Origin: Clavibacter capsici
Lineage (GTDB): Bacteria > Actinomycetota > Actinomycetes > Actinomycetales > Microbacteriaceae
NCBI RefSeq assembly: GCF_001280205.1
Contig: NZ_CP012573.1
Location: forward strand, 2,542,001 to 2,606,000
Reading direction: 5' to 3'
Length of the DNA stretch: 64,000 nucleotides
Within the stretch, counting starts at the first letter, position 1. The number at the start of each line of letters is the position of its first letter. A program made the translations under genes and the position numbers. Shown here one piece after another: positions 20,206-29,304 of the stretch. Under the pieces are notes generated by a model, which ran no database searches, was not told the DNA's origin, and saw only the letters and a list, made by a program, of their open reading frames with translations.

Positions 20206-20772
20206 GTGAGAGCGCGTACCGCATCGTCCATCGTCCTCGCGGCCCTGATCGCGGTCGGCACGTCGTCCTGCACCTTCATCACGCCCCAGGCGACGCAGAT
20301 CTCCTACTTCCCGAGCGACGGCTTCGACGCCACGGTCGGCGACATCGAGGTGCGGAACGCCATCCTCCTCTCCGAGGACGGATCCGCGGCGGGCGCGAGC
20401 CTCGTCGTCACGCTCGTCAACAACTCCGGCGACAGCCAGCGCGTCGCCTTCCAGCACGAGCTCACCCCGGGCAGCGCGGACCGCGAGACCCGCACCGTCA
20501 CCGCGGCACCCGGCCTCACGAAGTTCGGCGCCGAGGACTCGCAGCGCATCGTCTTCGACTCGGTCGACCCGACCCCGGGCTCGCTGACCAAGATCTACAT
20601 CCAGTACGGCGACGCCGAGGGCGTCGAGATGGACGTCCCCGTGCTCAACGGCGACCAGGAGACGTACACGAACCTGGTCCCCGGCGAGACCGGATCCACG
20701 CCCGACACGAAGGTCACCACGACCCCCGGCACGACCGAGGGCGACGAGGGCCTCGAGGACGACACGAACTGA
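20206..20772 (+). CDS. Exported protein, probable lipoprotein, function unknown
   Basis: A 188-residue protein starting at GTG 20206, with GGAGG six bases upstream. A short basic n-region and hydrophobic segment (9-18) lead to TSSC with Cys at 22, a lipobox with a non-standard Thr at -3, so lipid attachment is likely but not certain. The mature part is predicted beta-rich, with polar extracellular character and an acidic Thr/Gly/Asp tail. No enzymatic motif is seen. TAGGCT at 20134-20139 is a probable -10 element, giving a leader of about 60 bases. Confidence 0.75.
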   Translation: MRARTASSIVLAALIAVGTSSCTFITPQATQISYFPSDGFDATVGDIEVRNAILLSEDGSAAGASLVVTLVNNSGDSQRVAFQHELTPGSADRETRTVTAAPGLTKFGAEDSQRIVFDSVDPTPGSLTKIYIQYGDAEGVEMDVPVLNGDQETYTNLVPGETGSTPDTKVTTTPGTTEGDEGLEDDTN

Positions 20773-20800
20773 TCCCGCGCCGGCCCGCCCGGACGCACGA

Positions 20801-20835
20801 CGAAGGCCCCGCCCCTGGAGGGGACGGGGCCTTCG
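20801..20835. terminator. Bidirectional terminator between lipoprotein gene and regX3
   Basis: An 11-bp stem CGAAGGCCCCG/CGGGGCCTTCG (20801-20811 with 20825-20835) with a C/G-rich inner region, between two convergent genes. Confidence 0.8.
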
Positions 20836-20870
20836 CCGTGCGCGGCCCGGGTCGCGCCGGCCGCGACCGG

Positions 20871-21551
20871 CTACGCCTCGAAGCGGTAGCCGAGCCCGCG
20901 CACGGTGACGAGCAGCACGGGGTCGGACGGCTCGCGCTCGATCTTCGAGCGGATCCGCTTGATGTGCACGTCGAGCGTCTTGGTGTCGCCGAAGTAGTCG
21001 GAGCCCCATACGCGGTCGATGAGCTGCCCGCGCGTGAGCACGCGGCCGGCGTTGCGGAGCAGCAGCTCGAGCAGCTCGAACTCCTTCAGCGGCATCGCGA
21101 TCTCGCGGCCGCCGACCTCGACCGTGTGGCGCTCCACGTCCATGCGGACCGTGCCGACCTCGAGCACGTTGAGCGGCTCGTCGTCGACCTCGACCTTGCG
21201 GCGGAGCACCGCGCGGATCCGCGCCAGCAGCTCCCGCGTCGAGTACGGCTTCGTCACGTAGTCGTCGGCGCCGAGCTCGAGGCCGACGACGATGTCCACC
21301 TCGGAGTCCTTGGCGGTGAGCATGATGATCGGCACCGCCGAGCGCGTGCGGATCTCCCGGCACACCTCCGTGCCGGGGAGGCCGGGGAGCATCAGGTCGA
21401 GCAGGATCAGGTCCGCCCCGTCCTTGTCGAACGCCGCCACGGCCGCGGGGCCGTCCTCGACGACGTCGACCTCGTAGCCCTCGCGCTGGAGCAGGAAGGC
21501 GAGCGGCTCGCTGAGCGACGCCTCGTCCTCGACGAGCATGATGCGTGTCAC
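20871..21551 (-). CDS. regX3: Phosphate-responsive response regulator RegX3
   Basis: A 226-residue OmpR-family regulator. The receiver has VEDEAS, phosphoacceptor Asp in LILLDLMLPG and Lys in DYVTKPYS; the winged helix has PLKEFELLELLL and RVLTRGQLIDRVWG. Residue pattern and context (senX3 upstream, phoU and gpmA beside it) match mycobacterial RegX3, which activates phosphate-starvation genes. Probable target sites are the 11-bp repeats before ppk and pstS in this window. The start is GTG 21551, overlapping the senX3 stop (GTGA), so the pair is translationally coupled. Confidence 0.94.
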   Translation of the reverse strand: MTRIMLVEDEASLSEPLAFLLQREGYEVDVVEDGPAAVAAFDKDGADLILLDLMLPGLPGTEVCREIRTRSAVPIIMLTAKDSEVDIVVGLELGADDYVTKPYSTRELLARIRAVLRRKVEVDDEPLNVLEVGTVRMDVERHTVEVGGREIAMPLKEFELLELLLRNAGRVLTRGQLIDRVWGSDYFGDTKTLDVHIKRIRSKIEREPSDPVLLVTVRGLGYRFEA

Positions 21552-22711
21552 GTGGGTTCTCCGATGTCCGTACCGGCGAGCGCCGGGGTCTGCGATGCCT
21601 CGGGGAGGCGGATGGTGAAGGTCGAGCCGCGGCCGGGGCGGGACCAGACCCGCACGTCGCCGCCATGATTCTGCACGACGTGCTTGACGATGCTGAGCCC
21701 GAGCCCCGTGCCCCCGGTGTCGCGGGCGCGGGCCTGGTCGACGCGGAAGAAGCGCTCGAAGATCCGGTCCTGCTCGTCCTCCGGGATGCCGATGCCCTGG
21801 TCGGTGACCACGACCTCGACGGCGCCGTCGTCGACCATGACGCCGATGCCGACACGGGATCCGTCAGGCGAGTAGTTCACCGCGTTGCTCAGCAGGTTGT
21901 GCACGGCCACGACGAGGAGGGCCTCGTCGCCGTAGACGGTGGTGCGCGAGCGCTTGCCGCGCGCCAGCTCGATGCCGCGGAGCTCGGCGCCGAGGCGCAC
22001 CTGGTCGAGCGCGACGCTGATCACGTGGTCGACGTCGACGGGCTCCGCCTTCTCCAGCGCGTTCGCCGCCTCGAGCCGGGAGAGCTCGATGATCTCCTGC
22101 GTGATGCGCGCGAGCCGGGCCGACTCCGTGGTGAGCCGCGCGGCGAAGCGCCGCACCTGCACGGCGTCGTCGGCGCACGAGTCGAGCGCCTCCGCGAGCA
22201 GGCCGACCGCGCCGATGGGCGTCTTCAGCTCGTGGCTGATGTTGGCCACGAAGTCGCGGCGCACCTGGTCGAGACGGTGGGACTCCGTGCGGTCCTCCGC
22301 GAGGAGGAGGACGTAGCGCGTCCCGAGGCGCGCGACGCGCACGTGCATCTGGAACTCGGCGGCGCCGAACGGACCCCGCGCGAGCGACACCTCGTCGGCC
22401 ATCGGCTCGCCGGACCGCCGCACCCGGTCGACCATGGAGACGAGCTCCGGGTGCACGAGCGCCTGGTGGAAGACGAGGCCCGAGGAGATCGCGCCGGGCG
22501 ACGCCTTCATGACGTTGTTGGAGGGGTCGAGCACGATGCCGGCCGACTCCAGCGCCTCGAGCACCTGGTCGACGCCGTCCGGGACGACCGGGTTGGTGAT
22601 CTCGACGGCACGGTCGCCACGGTCCGCCGCGTGGTGCAGCAGCCACACGAATCCCGCGCCGACCGCCAGTCCGATGAGGAGGCAGACGAGCACCAACGCA
22701 CCGGTGTCCAT
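21548..22711 (-). CDS. senX3: Phosphate-responsive sensor histidine kinase SenX3
   Basis: A 387-residue kinase with one N-terminal transmembrane helix (about 5-26), a PAS-like domain (about 45-145), HisKA with NISHELKTPIGA and an ATPase domain with NLLSNAVNYSPDG, DQGIGIP, RFFRVD and GTGLGLSIV. In the mycobacterial model SenX3 senses phosphate through PhoU-type proteins and the Pst transporter. TAGTGT on the minus strand ends six bases before the ATG, suggesting a leaderless mRNA. The gene is divergent from phoU. Confidence 0.94.
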   Translation of the reverse strand: MDTGALVLVCLLIGLAVGAGFVWLLHHAADRGDRAVEITNPVVPDGVDQVLEALESAGIVLDPSNNVMKASPGAISSGLVFHQALVHPELVSMVDRVRRSGEPMADEVSLARGPFGAAEFQMHVRVARLGTRYVLLLAEDRTESHRLDQVRRDFVANISHELKTPIGAVGLLAEALDSCADDAVQVRRFAARLTTESARLARITQEIIELSRLEAANALEKAEPVDVDHVISVALDQVRLGAELRGIELARGKRSRTTVYGDEALLVVAVHNLLSNAVNYSPDGSRVGIGVMVDDGAVEVVVTDQGIGIPEDEQDRIFERFFRVDQARARDTGGTGLGLSIVKHVVQNHGGDVRVWSRPGRGSTFTIRLPEASQTPALAGTDIGEPT

Positions 22712-22794
22712 GCGCCCACACTAGGAGACCGTGCCAGGGGCTCCCGGCCGTCCAGCCGTCCAGCGCCGTGCTCGGGGTCGCGAATTCAGCTCGC

Positions 22795-22816
22795 CGGCAC
22801 CGTGCGTTAACCTCGC
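22795..22816 (+). promoter_or_regulatory. Degenerate PHO-box-like repeat upstream of phoU
   Basis: CGGCACCGTGC followed directly by GTTAACCTCGC. Compared with the box before ppk, 8 and 9 of 11 positions agree. The second half also contains TAACCT (22808-22813), which could simply be a -10 element, so regulatory identity is uncertain. Confidence 0.35.
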
Positions 22817-22914
22817 ATGACCAGAGTCGTCAGGACGTGGACCGTCACCCGGGGTCCGCCGTGCCCGAGAACCACCCCGTCCCTCGCAGCGGGGCGGCCT
22901 GAAAGGACGTCCCC

Positions 22915-23568
22915 ATGCGCGAAGTGTTCCAGCAGGAGCTCCACGAGGTCCAGGAGCGTCTCATCGAGATCTCCGCGCTCGTCGCCATCTCCATCGAGAA
23001 CGCGACCCGCGCGTTCAACGAGTCGAACGTCAGCCTCGCCGAGACGGTCATCGAGCAGGACCGCCGCATCGACGAGCTCGCGACGAGCCTCGACGAGCTG
23101 GCCATCAACATCCTCGCCCGCCAGCAGCCGGTGGCCCGCGACCTCCGCATCGTCGTGAGCGCCCTCCGCATCAGCGCGTCGCTCGAGCGCATGGGCGACC
23201 TCGCCGAGCACATCGCGCAGCTGTCGCGCTACCGCTTCCCGGACAAGGTGGTGCCGAAGTCGCTCCGCCCCACGTTCCTCGAGCTCGGCCAGCTCGACGT
23301 CGCCATCGCCCGCAAGCTCACGGACCTCCTCACCACGGAGGACCCGAAGCTCGCCGAGGAGATCCGCAACGACGACGACCGCATCGACGAGCTGCACCTC
23401 AGCGTCTTCGACAAGGTGCTCGGCGAGACCTGGAAGGGCGCGGCCGTCGACACGGTCGACTCCACGCTCGCCAGCCGCTACCACGAGCGCTTCGCCGACC
23501 ACGCGGTGTCCATCGCGAAGACCGTGCAGTACCTCGCGACCGGCGACTGGGTGCAGTCCGACGCCTGA
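22915..23568 (+). CDS. phoU: PhoU-family phosphate signalling regulator
   Basis: A 217-residue all-helical protein made of two repeated three-helix bundles, the PhoU fold. Each half carries the metal-binding E/D-rich pattern (EQDRRIDEL near 45; NDDDRIDELHL near 150). PhoU links the PstSCAB transporter to the SenX3-type kinase and dampens the response when phosphate is ample. It is divergently placed from senX3 with about 200 bases between, a classical arrangement. GAAAGGA before the ATG is the Shine-Dalgarno sequence. Confidence 0.95.
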   Translation: MREVFQQELHEVQERLIEISALVAISIENATRAFNESNVSLAETVIEQDRRIDELATSLDELAINILARQQPVARDLRIVVSALRISASLERMGDLAEHIAQLSRYRFPDKVVPKSLRPTFLELGQLDVAIARKLTDLLTTEDPKLAEEIRNDDDRIDELHLSVFDKVLGETWKGAAVDTVDSTLASRYHERFADHAVSIAKTVQYLATGDWVQSDA

Positions 23569-23614
23569 TCCGCGTCCGCCGGCATCGCGCCGGCCCGCCG
23601 CTGCGCGGTGACAT

Positions 23615-23653
23615 GACGAGAGCCCGACCGGATGATCCGGTCGGGCTCTCGTC
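23615..23653. terminator. Bidirectional terminator between phoU and gpmA
   Basis: A perfect 18-bp stem (23615-23632 with 23636-23653) with a 3-base loop (tga), between convergent genes; no T-run. Confidence 0.87.
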
Positions 23654-23668
23654 GCACGTGCGCGGGCG

Positions 23669-24424
23669 CTACTTCTTGGAACCCTGCGCGGCCACGGCCG
23701 CGGCGCCCGCGGCGGCCGCCTCGGGGTCGAGGTACTCGCCGCCGGGGACGATCGGGCGGAAGTCCTCGTCGAGCCGGTACACGAGCGGGATGCCCGTGGG
23801 GATGTTGAGCTCGGCGATGTCCGCGTCCGAGATGCCGTCGAGGTGCTTCACGAGCGCGCGCAGCGAGTTGCCGTGCGCCGTGACGAGCACCGTGCGGCCG
23901 GAGGCGAGGTCGGGCTGGATGTCGGACTCCCAGTAGGGCAGCATCCGCTCGATGACGTCCTTGAGGCACTCGGTGCGGGGCAGGTCGTCGCCGAGGTCCG
24001 CGTAGCGCGGGTCGCGCGACTGCGAGTACTCGTCGTCGTCGGCGATGGGGGGCGGCGGCACGTCGAACGAGCGGCGCCAGGTGGCGAACTGCTCGGGGCC
24101 GTACTCGGCGAGGGTCTGCGCCTTGTCCTTGCCCTGGAGCGCGCCGTAGTGGCGCTCGTTGAGGCGCCAGGTGCGCTGGACGGGGATCCACGACCGGCCG
24201 GCGCGCTTGAGCGCGATGTTGGCGGTGTCGATGGCGCGGATGAGGACGGAGGTGTGCAGCACGTCGGGGAGGATGCCGGACTCGGCGAGGAGCTCGCCGG
24301 CGCGCTGGCCCTCCGCGACGCCCTGCTCGCTCAGCTCGACGTCCACCCATCCGGTGAACAGGTTCTTCTGGTTCCAGTCGCTGTTGCCGTGACGCAGCAG
24401 CACGAGGGTGCGGGGTTCAGCCAT
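23669..24424 (-). CDS. gpmA: 2,3-bisphosphoglycerate-dependent phosphoglycerate mutase
   Basis: A 251-residue glycolytic enzyme interconverting 3- and 2-phosphoglycerate. [10 protein letters not shown] (about 9-18) carries the phospho-His, [10 protein letters not shown] and [11 protein letters not shown] are substrate contacts, and [11 protein letters not shown] holds the second catalytic His. An Ala-rich tail ends the protein. TAGGCT on the minus strand ends six bases before the ATG, so the message is probably leaderless. The gpm-senX3-regX3 neighbourhood is conserved in actinobacteria. Confidence 0.96.
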   Translation of the reverse strand: MAEPRTLVLLRHGNSDWNQKNLFTGWVDVELSEQGVAEGQRAGELLAESGILPDVLHTSVLIRAIDTANIALKRAGRSWIPVQRTWRLNERHYGALQGKDKAQTLAEYGPEQFATWRRSFDVPPPPIADDDEYSQSRDPRYADLGDDLPRTECLKDVIERMLPYWESDIQPDLASGRTVLVTAHGNSLRALVKHLDGISDADIAELNIPTGIPLVYRLDEDFRPIVPGGEYLDPEAAAAGAAAVAAQGSKK

Positions 24425-24459
24425 GCGGCCAGCCTATCGAGCAATGGGAGACTGGACCC

Positions 24460-25272
24460 ATGCCGGGCGCCGCCTCCCCCGTCGGCTCCGTGACCCGCGG
24501 GACGACCAACACGAACCGCCTCCGGCGCGTGGACAGGTGGATCCGGACCCTCGACTCCCTGCGCACCGCGGAGGACCCGCTCGTGGTCGACCTCGGCTAC
24601 GGCGCGAGCGGGATCACGGCGCTCGAGATGCACCGGCGGCTGCGGGAGGCGCGGCCGGACGTGCGCGTCGTGGGCATCGAGATCGAGCCGGGGCGCGTGG
24701 CGCGTGCCCGGGAGCAGCTCGCCGCGTGGCCGGACGCCTCGGCCCGGGAGCGGGTCGCGTTCGTCCGCGGCGGCTTCGAGGTGCCGCTGCCGGGCGGCGA
24801 GCGGGCGACCGTGATCCGCGCGTTCAACGTGCTGCGGCAGTACGACGAGGCGGAGGTGCCGGCCGCCTGGGCGCGCATGACGGCGCGGCTCGCGCCCGGC
24901 GGATCTGTGGTGGAGGGCACGTGCGACGAGATCGGCCGGGTCGCCAGCTGGGTCGACGTGCGCGCCGACGGCCCCCGCAGCCTGACGATCTCGCTGCGGC
25001 TCGCGGGCCTGGAGCTGCCGTCGATCGTGGCCGAGCGGCTGCCGAAGGCGCTCATCCACCGCAACGTCCCCGGCGAGCGCGTGCACGAGGTGCTCGCCCT
25101 GCTCGACCGGAGCTGGATCCTCAGCGCCCCGCTCGGCGTGTACGGCCCGAGGCAGCAGTGGCTGGGCGCCGTCGAGCGGATGCGCGATGCGGGCGTCCCC
25201 GTCGAGGGCGGCCGCGCGCGCTGGCGGCTCGGCGAGCTGACCGTGCCGTGGTCGGCGGTGGCGCCGGCCTAG
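24460..25272 (+). CDS. Class I SAM-dependent methyltransferase-like protein
   Basis: A 270-residue protein. VVDLGYGASGITAL (about 42-55) is the SAM-binding motif I, VVGIEIEPGRVARA is motif II with an acidic ribose ligand, and VIRAFNVLRQY suits motif IV. The remainder is not clearly assigned to a substrate class. It starts 35 bases from the divergent gpmA start and its 3' end overlaps the convergent FUSC gene by four bases. The ATG at 24460 has the hexamer GAGACT six bases upstream, a weak match to the leaderless pattern. Confidence 0.78.
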   Translation: MPGAASPVGSVTRGTTNTNRLRRVDRWIRTLDSLRTAEDPLVVDLGYGASGITALEMHRRLREARPDVRVVGIEIEPGRVARAREQLAAWPDASARERVAFVRGGFEVPLPGGERATVIRAFNVLRQYDEAEVPAAWARMTARLAPGGSVVEGTCDEIGRVASWVDVRADGPRSLTISLRLAGLELPSIVAERLPKALIHRNVPGERVHEVLALLDRSWILSAPLGVYGPRQQWLGAVERMRDAGVPVEGGRARWRLGELTVPWSAVAPA

Positions 25273-26390
25273 ACCTCGGGCAGCGCGGCGCGGGCGGTCG
25301 CCGCGTCGACGCCCGCCGCCACCTGCAGGTCGACGAGGAGCGGGCGGAGGAGCATGACGAGCATCACCTCGCCGACGGGGGCGCCGGGGATGAGCTCGCG
25401 CGGATCCAGCCGGACGGCGACGAGCACGAGGTTCTGCTGGGCGAGCGGCGCGGCCGACGGATCCGAGAGGCTCTGCCCGAGCAGGTTGACGCCGTTGGAG
25501 ACGGTCGCGAGCAGCTCCGCGAGGACCGGTCGCCTGACCCCGTCCACCACGAGGAAGTCGATGCGGCGGGAGATCACGCGGAGGTTCCGCACGGCGAGGT
25601 CCATGCCGTCGAGCACCCGCCGCTGGTCGCGCAGCTCCGGCAGGTGGCGGCGGAGGAACGGCGAGATGCGCGCGATCGAGAGGGCCGAGTCGGCCGCGGC
25701 GCTCCACGCGTCGATGAGCGGCTGCGTGCGCCGCAGCCGGTCGAGCGCCCGGTCCGCGGCCGTCGCGTCGCCGAGCCGCAGCGCCGTCACGAGCGAGGTG
25801 AGCGCGTAGGAGCACTCGGAGAAGACGCGGCGGGCCTCGCGGATGGCCTGGCGGCGCGGATCCCGTGGGATGAGCGCCGTCGCGAGGAGCGCCACCGCGC
25901 CGCCCACGAGCCCGTCGACGCTGCGGACGAAGACGCCGCCGGGCGGCGCGGGCAGGAGCGCCACGAGCACGGCCTGCACGCCGGCCGCCACGGCGAACGC
26001 GGCGTTCGACGACAGCAGCCGCGCCGCCAGCAGCGTCGCCAGGATGATGACGAACAGCTGCCAGGCGCCCCGCCCGATCCCGAGCAGCAGCACCTCGCTG
26101 AGCGTGATGCCGACGGTCATGCCGATCGCCGTCTCGAGCACCCGGACGGGTCGCGCGTCGCGCACGAAGCCGAGGCTCGTGATGGTGACGGTCGTGGCGA
26201 GCAGCGGGGTGTCGTGGCCGAGGACGTGGTGCGCGAAGGCCCAGCCGCCCGTGGCCGCGACGGCGATCTGGAGGGCGGCGGGCGCCGATCCCCACAGCCG
26301 CAGGAGCGCGGCGCGCGGATCCGCCCGGTGCCTCAGGGTGCGGGCGGCCCGGGCCGACCGGTCCCGCGCGCGCTCAGCGGCGGACCGCAC
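25269..26390 (-). CDS. FUSC-family integral membrane protein
   Basis: A 373-residue protein with about six hydrophobic segments in the first ~175 residues (for example WAFAHHVLGH onward, LFVIILATLLAARLL, GLVGGAVALLATAL), followed by a long cytosolic helical region. This matches the FUSC (fusaric-acid-resistance/aromatic-acid exporter) superfamily. Substrate unknown. It overlaps ygfZ by 17 bases, so it lies last in the nitrobindin-ygfZ-FUSC operon. Confidence 0.83.
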   Translation of the reverse strand: MRSAAERARDRSARAARTLRHRADPRAALLRLWGSAPAALQIAVAATGGWAFAHHVLGHDTPLLATTVTITSLGFVRDARPVRVLETAIGMTVGITLSEVLLLGIGRGAWQLFVIILATLLAARLLSSNAAFAVAAGVQAVLVALLPAPPGGVFVRSVDGLVGGAVALLATALIPRDPRRQAIREARRVFSECSYALTSLVTALRLGDATAADRALDRLRRTQPLIDAWSAAADSALSIARISPFLRRHLPELRDQRRVLDGMDLAVRNLRVISRRIDFLVVDGVRRPVLAELLATVSNGVNLLGQSLSDPSAAPLAQQNLVLVAVRLDPRELIPGAPVGEVMLVMLLRPLLVDLQVAAGVDAATARAALPEV

Positions 26391-27531
26391 CGAGCCGCGG
26401 CAGGCGGGGGACGTCGGCGGAGCGGCCGGCGTCGGTGGGCACGATCACGTCCTGCATGGCCTGCACGCGCACGTCGTCGGCGACCACCTCGAGCTGCGCG
26501 GCGGGGTCCACGTTCCGGCGGATGACCGCGAGCGCGATCGGGCCGAGCTCGTGGTGCAGCGCGGAGGAGGTGACGGCTCCGACGACCTCGCCGGGCGCGC
26601 CCTCGGCGTCGGCGGGGAGCCGCACGTCGGATCCGGTGCCCGGCAGGACCGCGTCCGACCCGTCGAGCTGCAGCAGCACCAGGCGGCGCGGCGGACGGCC
26701 GAGGTTGTGCACCTTGGCGACCGTCTCCTGCCCGCGGTAGCAGCCCTTGCTGAGGTGGACGGCGCTCCGCAGCCAGTCGAGCTCGTGCGGGATGGTGCGG
26801 TCGTCGACCTCGGTGGCGAAGCGCGGGCGCCACGCGGCGATCCGCAGGGCCTCCGCCGCGAGGACGCCCGCGACGGGCAGTTCGCCCGACGCGACCCGGG
26901 CGACGACGCCCGGCAGCTCGGACCGCGGCACGAGGCGCTCGCTCCAGCTCCAGCCCTCGCCCGGGTGCGACGCCGCGGCCGCGTACTGGTGGCCGCCGGG
27001 CGCGACGCGGACCCACGGGTCCCGCCACACGAGCGGCACCCCGGCGGGCGCCGCCACCGGCAGGTCGGGCTCGCCGAGCGTGCCGACGACCGCGAGCTCG
27101 GCCGTGCGATCGGCGGGCTCGACGCGCAGCATGAAGCGCATGCGCTGGAGGTAGGCGAGGAGGGCCGGCGCGTCCGCGGCGCCGAGCAGGAGCCAGGTCG
27201 ACACCCCGTCGTCGAGCACGCCGACCGCGTGCTCGAGCCGGCCGTTCTGGTCGAGGAACAGGGTCTCGGCGGAGTCGCCGGGGGCGAGGCCGCGCAGCGA
27301 CTGGCTGGTGATGGAGTCCAGCCAGGTCAGCCGGTCCTCGCCCGTGACGGAGAGGACGGCGCGGTGCGAGAGGTCGACGACGGCCGTGCCCGCGGCGAGC
27401 GCGCGCTGCTCCTGGACGAGCGATCCGTGGTGGGCCGGGACGCCCGCGTCCGGCCCGTCGGCGTCGGCCGCGACGGCGCCGGGCAGGTCGAGGAAGGGCG
27501 AGCGGGAGGCGGGATCCGGGTCAGTCGACAT
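26374..27531 (-). CDS. ygfZ: Folate-binding YgfZ-family protein
   Basis: A 385-residue protein of the aminomethyltransferase-like (GcvT) fold. The family signature K-G-C-Y-x-G-Q-E is present as KGCYRGQETVAK (about 258-269). YgfZ proteins use tetrahydrofolate to help assembly or repair of certain iron-sulfur enzymes. It overlaps the upstream nitrobindin-like gene by 11 bases and the downstream FUSC gene by 17 bases, indicating tight coupling. Confidence 0.91.
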   Translation of the reverse strand: MSTDPDPASRSPFLDLPGAVAADADGPDAGVPAHHGSLVQEQRALAAGTAVVDLSHRAVLSVTGEDRLTWLDSITSQSLRGLAPGDSAETLFLDQNGRLEHAVGVLDDGVSTWLLLGAADAPALLAYLQRMRFMLRVEPADRTAELAVVGTLGEPDLPVAAPAGVPLVWRDPWVRVAPGGHQYAAAASHPGEGWSWSERLVPRSELPGVVARVASGELPVAGVLAAEALRIAAWRPRFATEVDDRTIPHELDWLRSAVHLSKGCYRGQETVAKVHNLGRPPRRLVLLQLDGSDAVLPGTGSDVRLPADAEGAPGEVVGAVTSSALHHELGPIALAVIRRNVDPAAQLEVVADDVRVQAMQDVIVPTDAGRSADVPRLPRLGAVRR

Positions 27532-28120
27532 GCGCCACCCGCCCGGAGGCGTGCGTGCGCAGCGGCTGGCCGAGCGCCGCGATGTCCCACGCCCAGAGCA
27601 GGTCGCGCTCGACGAGCCCGTAGAGGCGCGTGGCGCCCGTGTACTCCTTGGCGCCCTCGGTGCGCATGACCGCGTCCGTGGCGAGGTCGATGCGCGCGCT
27701 CTTCACCTGGCCGACGTAGAGCTCGCTCACGCCGCCCGGGTGCACGAGCGCGACCTCGACGTCGAAGCCGCCGTCGGCGTTCCGGAGCGTCTCGACCTCG
27801 TCGGCCGTCGTGAAGGGGCGCTCGCCCGTGGGCGGCAGCATGGCCGGACCCGGGTCGCCGTCGGTGACGCGGCGGCGCAGGCGCCAGTAGCCGGTCTCGG
27901 TGACGAAGGGGACCGGGCCGTCGTCGCCCTCGATCCAGGCGTAGGAGGAGTAGTTGAGGTGCGGGAGGCCGTCGTGGCTGAAGCTGATGCGCTGCCCGAA
28001 CTCGCGGCGGACGACCTCGTCGCCCACGGAGTACTCGACGACGCCGGAGCCCTCCCAGACGCCGAGGAGCCAGGACAGCGGGACGAGCTCGGCGGGCAGG
28101 CCGGTCGGGATCTCGATCAT
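27521..28120 (-). CDS. Nitrobindin-like heme-binding beta-barrel protein (FABP-like)
   Basis: A 199-residue protein of the THAP4/nitrobindin (formerly DUF1794) family. [14 protein letters not shown] (about 18-31) carries the family G-x-W-x-G-x-G pattern of the barrel entrance, and GYWRLRRR near 77 is also typical. Nitrobindins hold ferric heme in a ten-stranded barrel and react with nitric oxide or peroxynitrite; heme binding here is inference. It heads the ygfZ-FUSC operon; the 38-codon gene ends 12 bases upstream. Confidence 0.87.
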   Translation of the reverse strand: MIEIPTGLPAELVPLSWLLGVWEGSGVVEYSVGDEVVRREFGQRISFSHDGLPHLNYSSYAWIEGDDGPVPFVTETGYWRLRRRVTDGDPGPAMLPPTGERPFTTADEVETLRNADGGFDVEVALVHPGGVSELYVGQVKSARIDLATDAVMRTEGAKEYTGATRLYGLVERDLLWAWDIAALGQPLRTHASGRVAHVD

Positions 28121-28131
28121 GCGGCGCGCGG

Positions 28132-28248
28132 TCAGCGCTGGCCGCGGAAGAGGTTGTAGACCACGACGAGCGACACCCAGCCGATGGAGAGGCTCGCCAG
28201 GACCAGCAGTCCGGTGAAGAGGAGTTCCAGAGCAAGCAGCGACGACAT
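28132..28248 (-). CDS. 38-residue single-helix membrane protein
   Basis: A small open frame from ATG 28248 to TGA 28132-28134. The product has one hydrophobic helix (about residues 9-32) and ends NLFRGQR, a positive C terminus, so N-out/C-in topology is expected. TAGATT on the minus strand ends exactly six bases before the ATG, the same leaderless pattern as neighbouring genes, which supports it as a real gene. Function unknown. Confidence 0.62.
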   Translation of the reverse strand: MSSLLALELLFTGLLVLASLSIGWVSLVVVYNLFRGQR

Positions 28249-28291
28249 GGCCTCAATCTACCCCACGGGCGGCCGTCGCAGGCCTGCCGGG

Positions 28292-28558
28292 TCAGGCCGA
28301 GGCGGGCAGGAGCAGCACGACCGCGGTGGCCGCGGCGAGCACGAGCACGGCCCCCACGACGCTGCCGACGGCGCGGTCCACGAAGCCGGTCTTGCGGGGC
28401 AGCGCCAGCTGGATCACGAAGGTCGCGACCACGCACGTCGCGAGCACGAGGGGGAACCACCGCGGGGCGTCGTGCGGGCCGACCGCCGCGGACACCACGA
28501 CCGCGCCGACGACGGCGGCCAGCCAGACCGGGACGAGGCTGCGCAGGGGGGAGGTCAC
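28292..28558 (-). CDS. Small membrane protein, three helices, function unknown
   Basis: An 88-residue protein (from GTG 28558) with hydrophobic segments at about 8-27, 35-55 and 65-85. No motif is recognised. An ATG six codons upstream (28576) is also open, but the hexamer CAGGAT ends six bases before the GTG, so the leaderless start is preferred. It is divergent from glnR with 53 bases between the starts. Confidence 0.7.
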   Translation of the reverse strand: MTSPLRSLVPVWLAAVVGAVVVSAAVGPHDAPRWFPLVLATCVVATFVIQLALPRKTGFVDRAVGSVVGAVLVLAAATAVVLLLPASA

Positions 28559-28611
28559 CCGCCAATCCTGCCCCACGTATCATGGGGTCAATTCATCCAT
28601 GGAGGATCCCT

Positions 28612-29304
28612 GTGGCCCAGCTGTTGATCCTGACCTCGTCCGCGGACACCGACGTGCTCCCGGCGCTCGGGCTCCTCAGCCACCGCACGCGGCACATCCA
28701 GGCGGACGCGGCCAGCCTCGTCAACGCCCCGGCGGCCGACCTCGTCCTCGTGGACGCGCGCCGCGACCTCGCCAGCGCCAAGTCGCTCTGCAAGATCCTC
28801 ACGACCACGGGCGGCGGCACGCCCCTCATCCTCGTGCTCACCGAGGGCGGCCTCACCGCGGTGAGCGCCGACTGGGGCGCGACCGACGTGATCCTCGACT
28901 CGGCCGGCCCGGCGGAGGTCGACGCCCGCGTCCGCCTCGTCATCGGCCGCGCGGCGCAGGAGCACACGGGCAGCAAGATCCAGGCGTCGGGCGTGGTCAT
29001 CGACGAGGCCAGCTACTCGGCCAAGGTGCACGGCAAGCCCCTCGACCTCACCTTCAAGGAGTTCGAGCTGCTCCGCTTCTTCGCGAGCCACCCCTCGCGG
29101 GTCTTCACGCGCGAGCAGCTGCTCAGCGAGGTGTGGGGCTACGACTACTTCGGCGGCACGCGCACGGTCGACGTGCACGTGCGGCGCCTCCGGGCCAAGC
29201 TCGGCGACCTCGAGTCGCTCATCGGCACGGTGCGCAACGTCGGCTACCGCTTCAACGTGTACGAGGAGGACAGTGAGCGCGATCCCGCCCCCTCAGGAGC
29301 CTGA
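28612..29304 (+). CDS. glnR: GlnR-like global nitrogen regulator, atypical OmpR family
   Basis: A 230-residue regulator. The C-terminal winged helix (about 125-222: [45 protein letters not shown]) is nearly that of Streptomyces GlnR as I recall it. The receiver keeps an Asp in [10 protein letters not shown] but lacks the N-terminal acidic pair and the switch Lys, so it is the atypical type not controlled by ordinary phosphorylation. GGAGGA at 28601-28606 places the start at GTG 28612 rather than the in-frame ATG 28582. It overlaps mshD by 32 bases, the usual actinobacterial glnR-mshD pairing. Confidence 0.93.
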   Translation: MAQLLILTSSADTDVLPALGLLSHRTRHIQADAASLVNAPAADLVLVDARRDLASAKSLCKILTTTGGGTPLILVLTEGGLTAVSADWGATDVILDSAGPAEVDARVRLVIGRAAQEHTGSKIQASGVVIDEASYSAKVHGKPLDLTFKEFELLRFFASHPSRVFTREQLLSEVWGYDYFGGTRTVDVHVRRLRAKLGDLESLIGTVRNVGYRFNVYEEDSERDPAPSGA

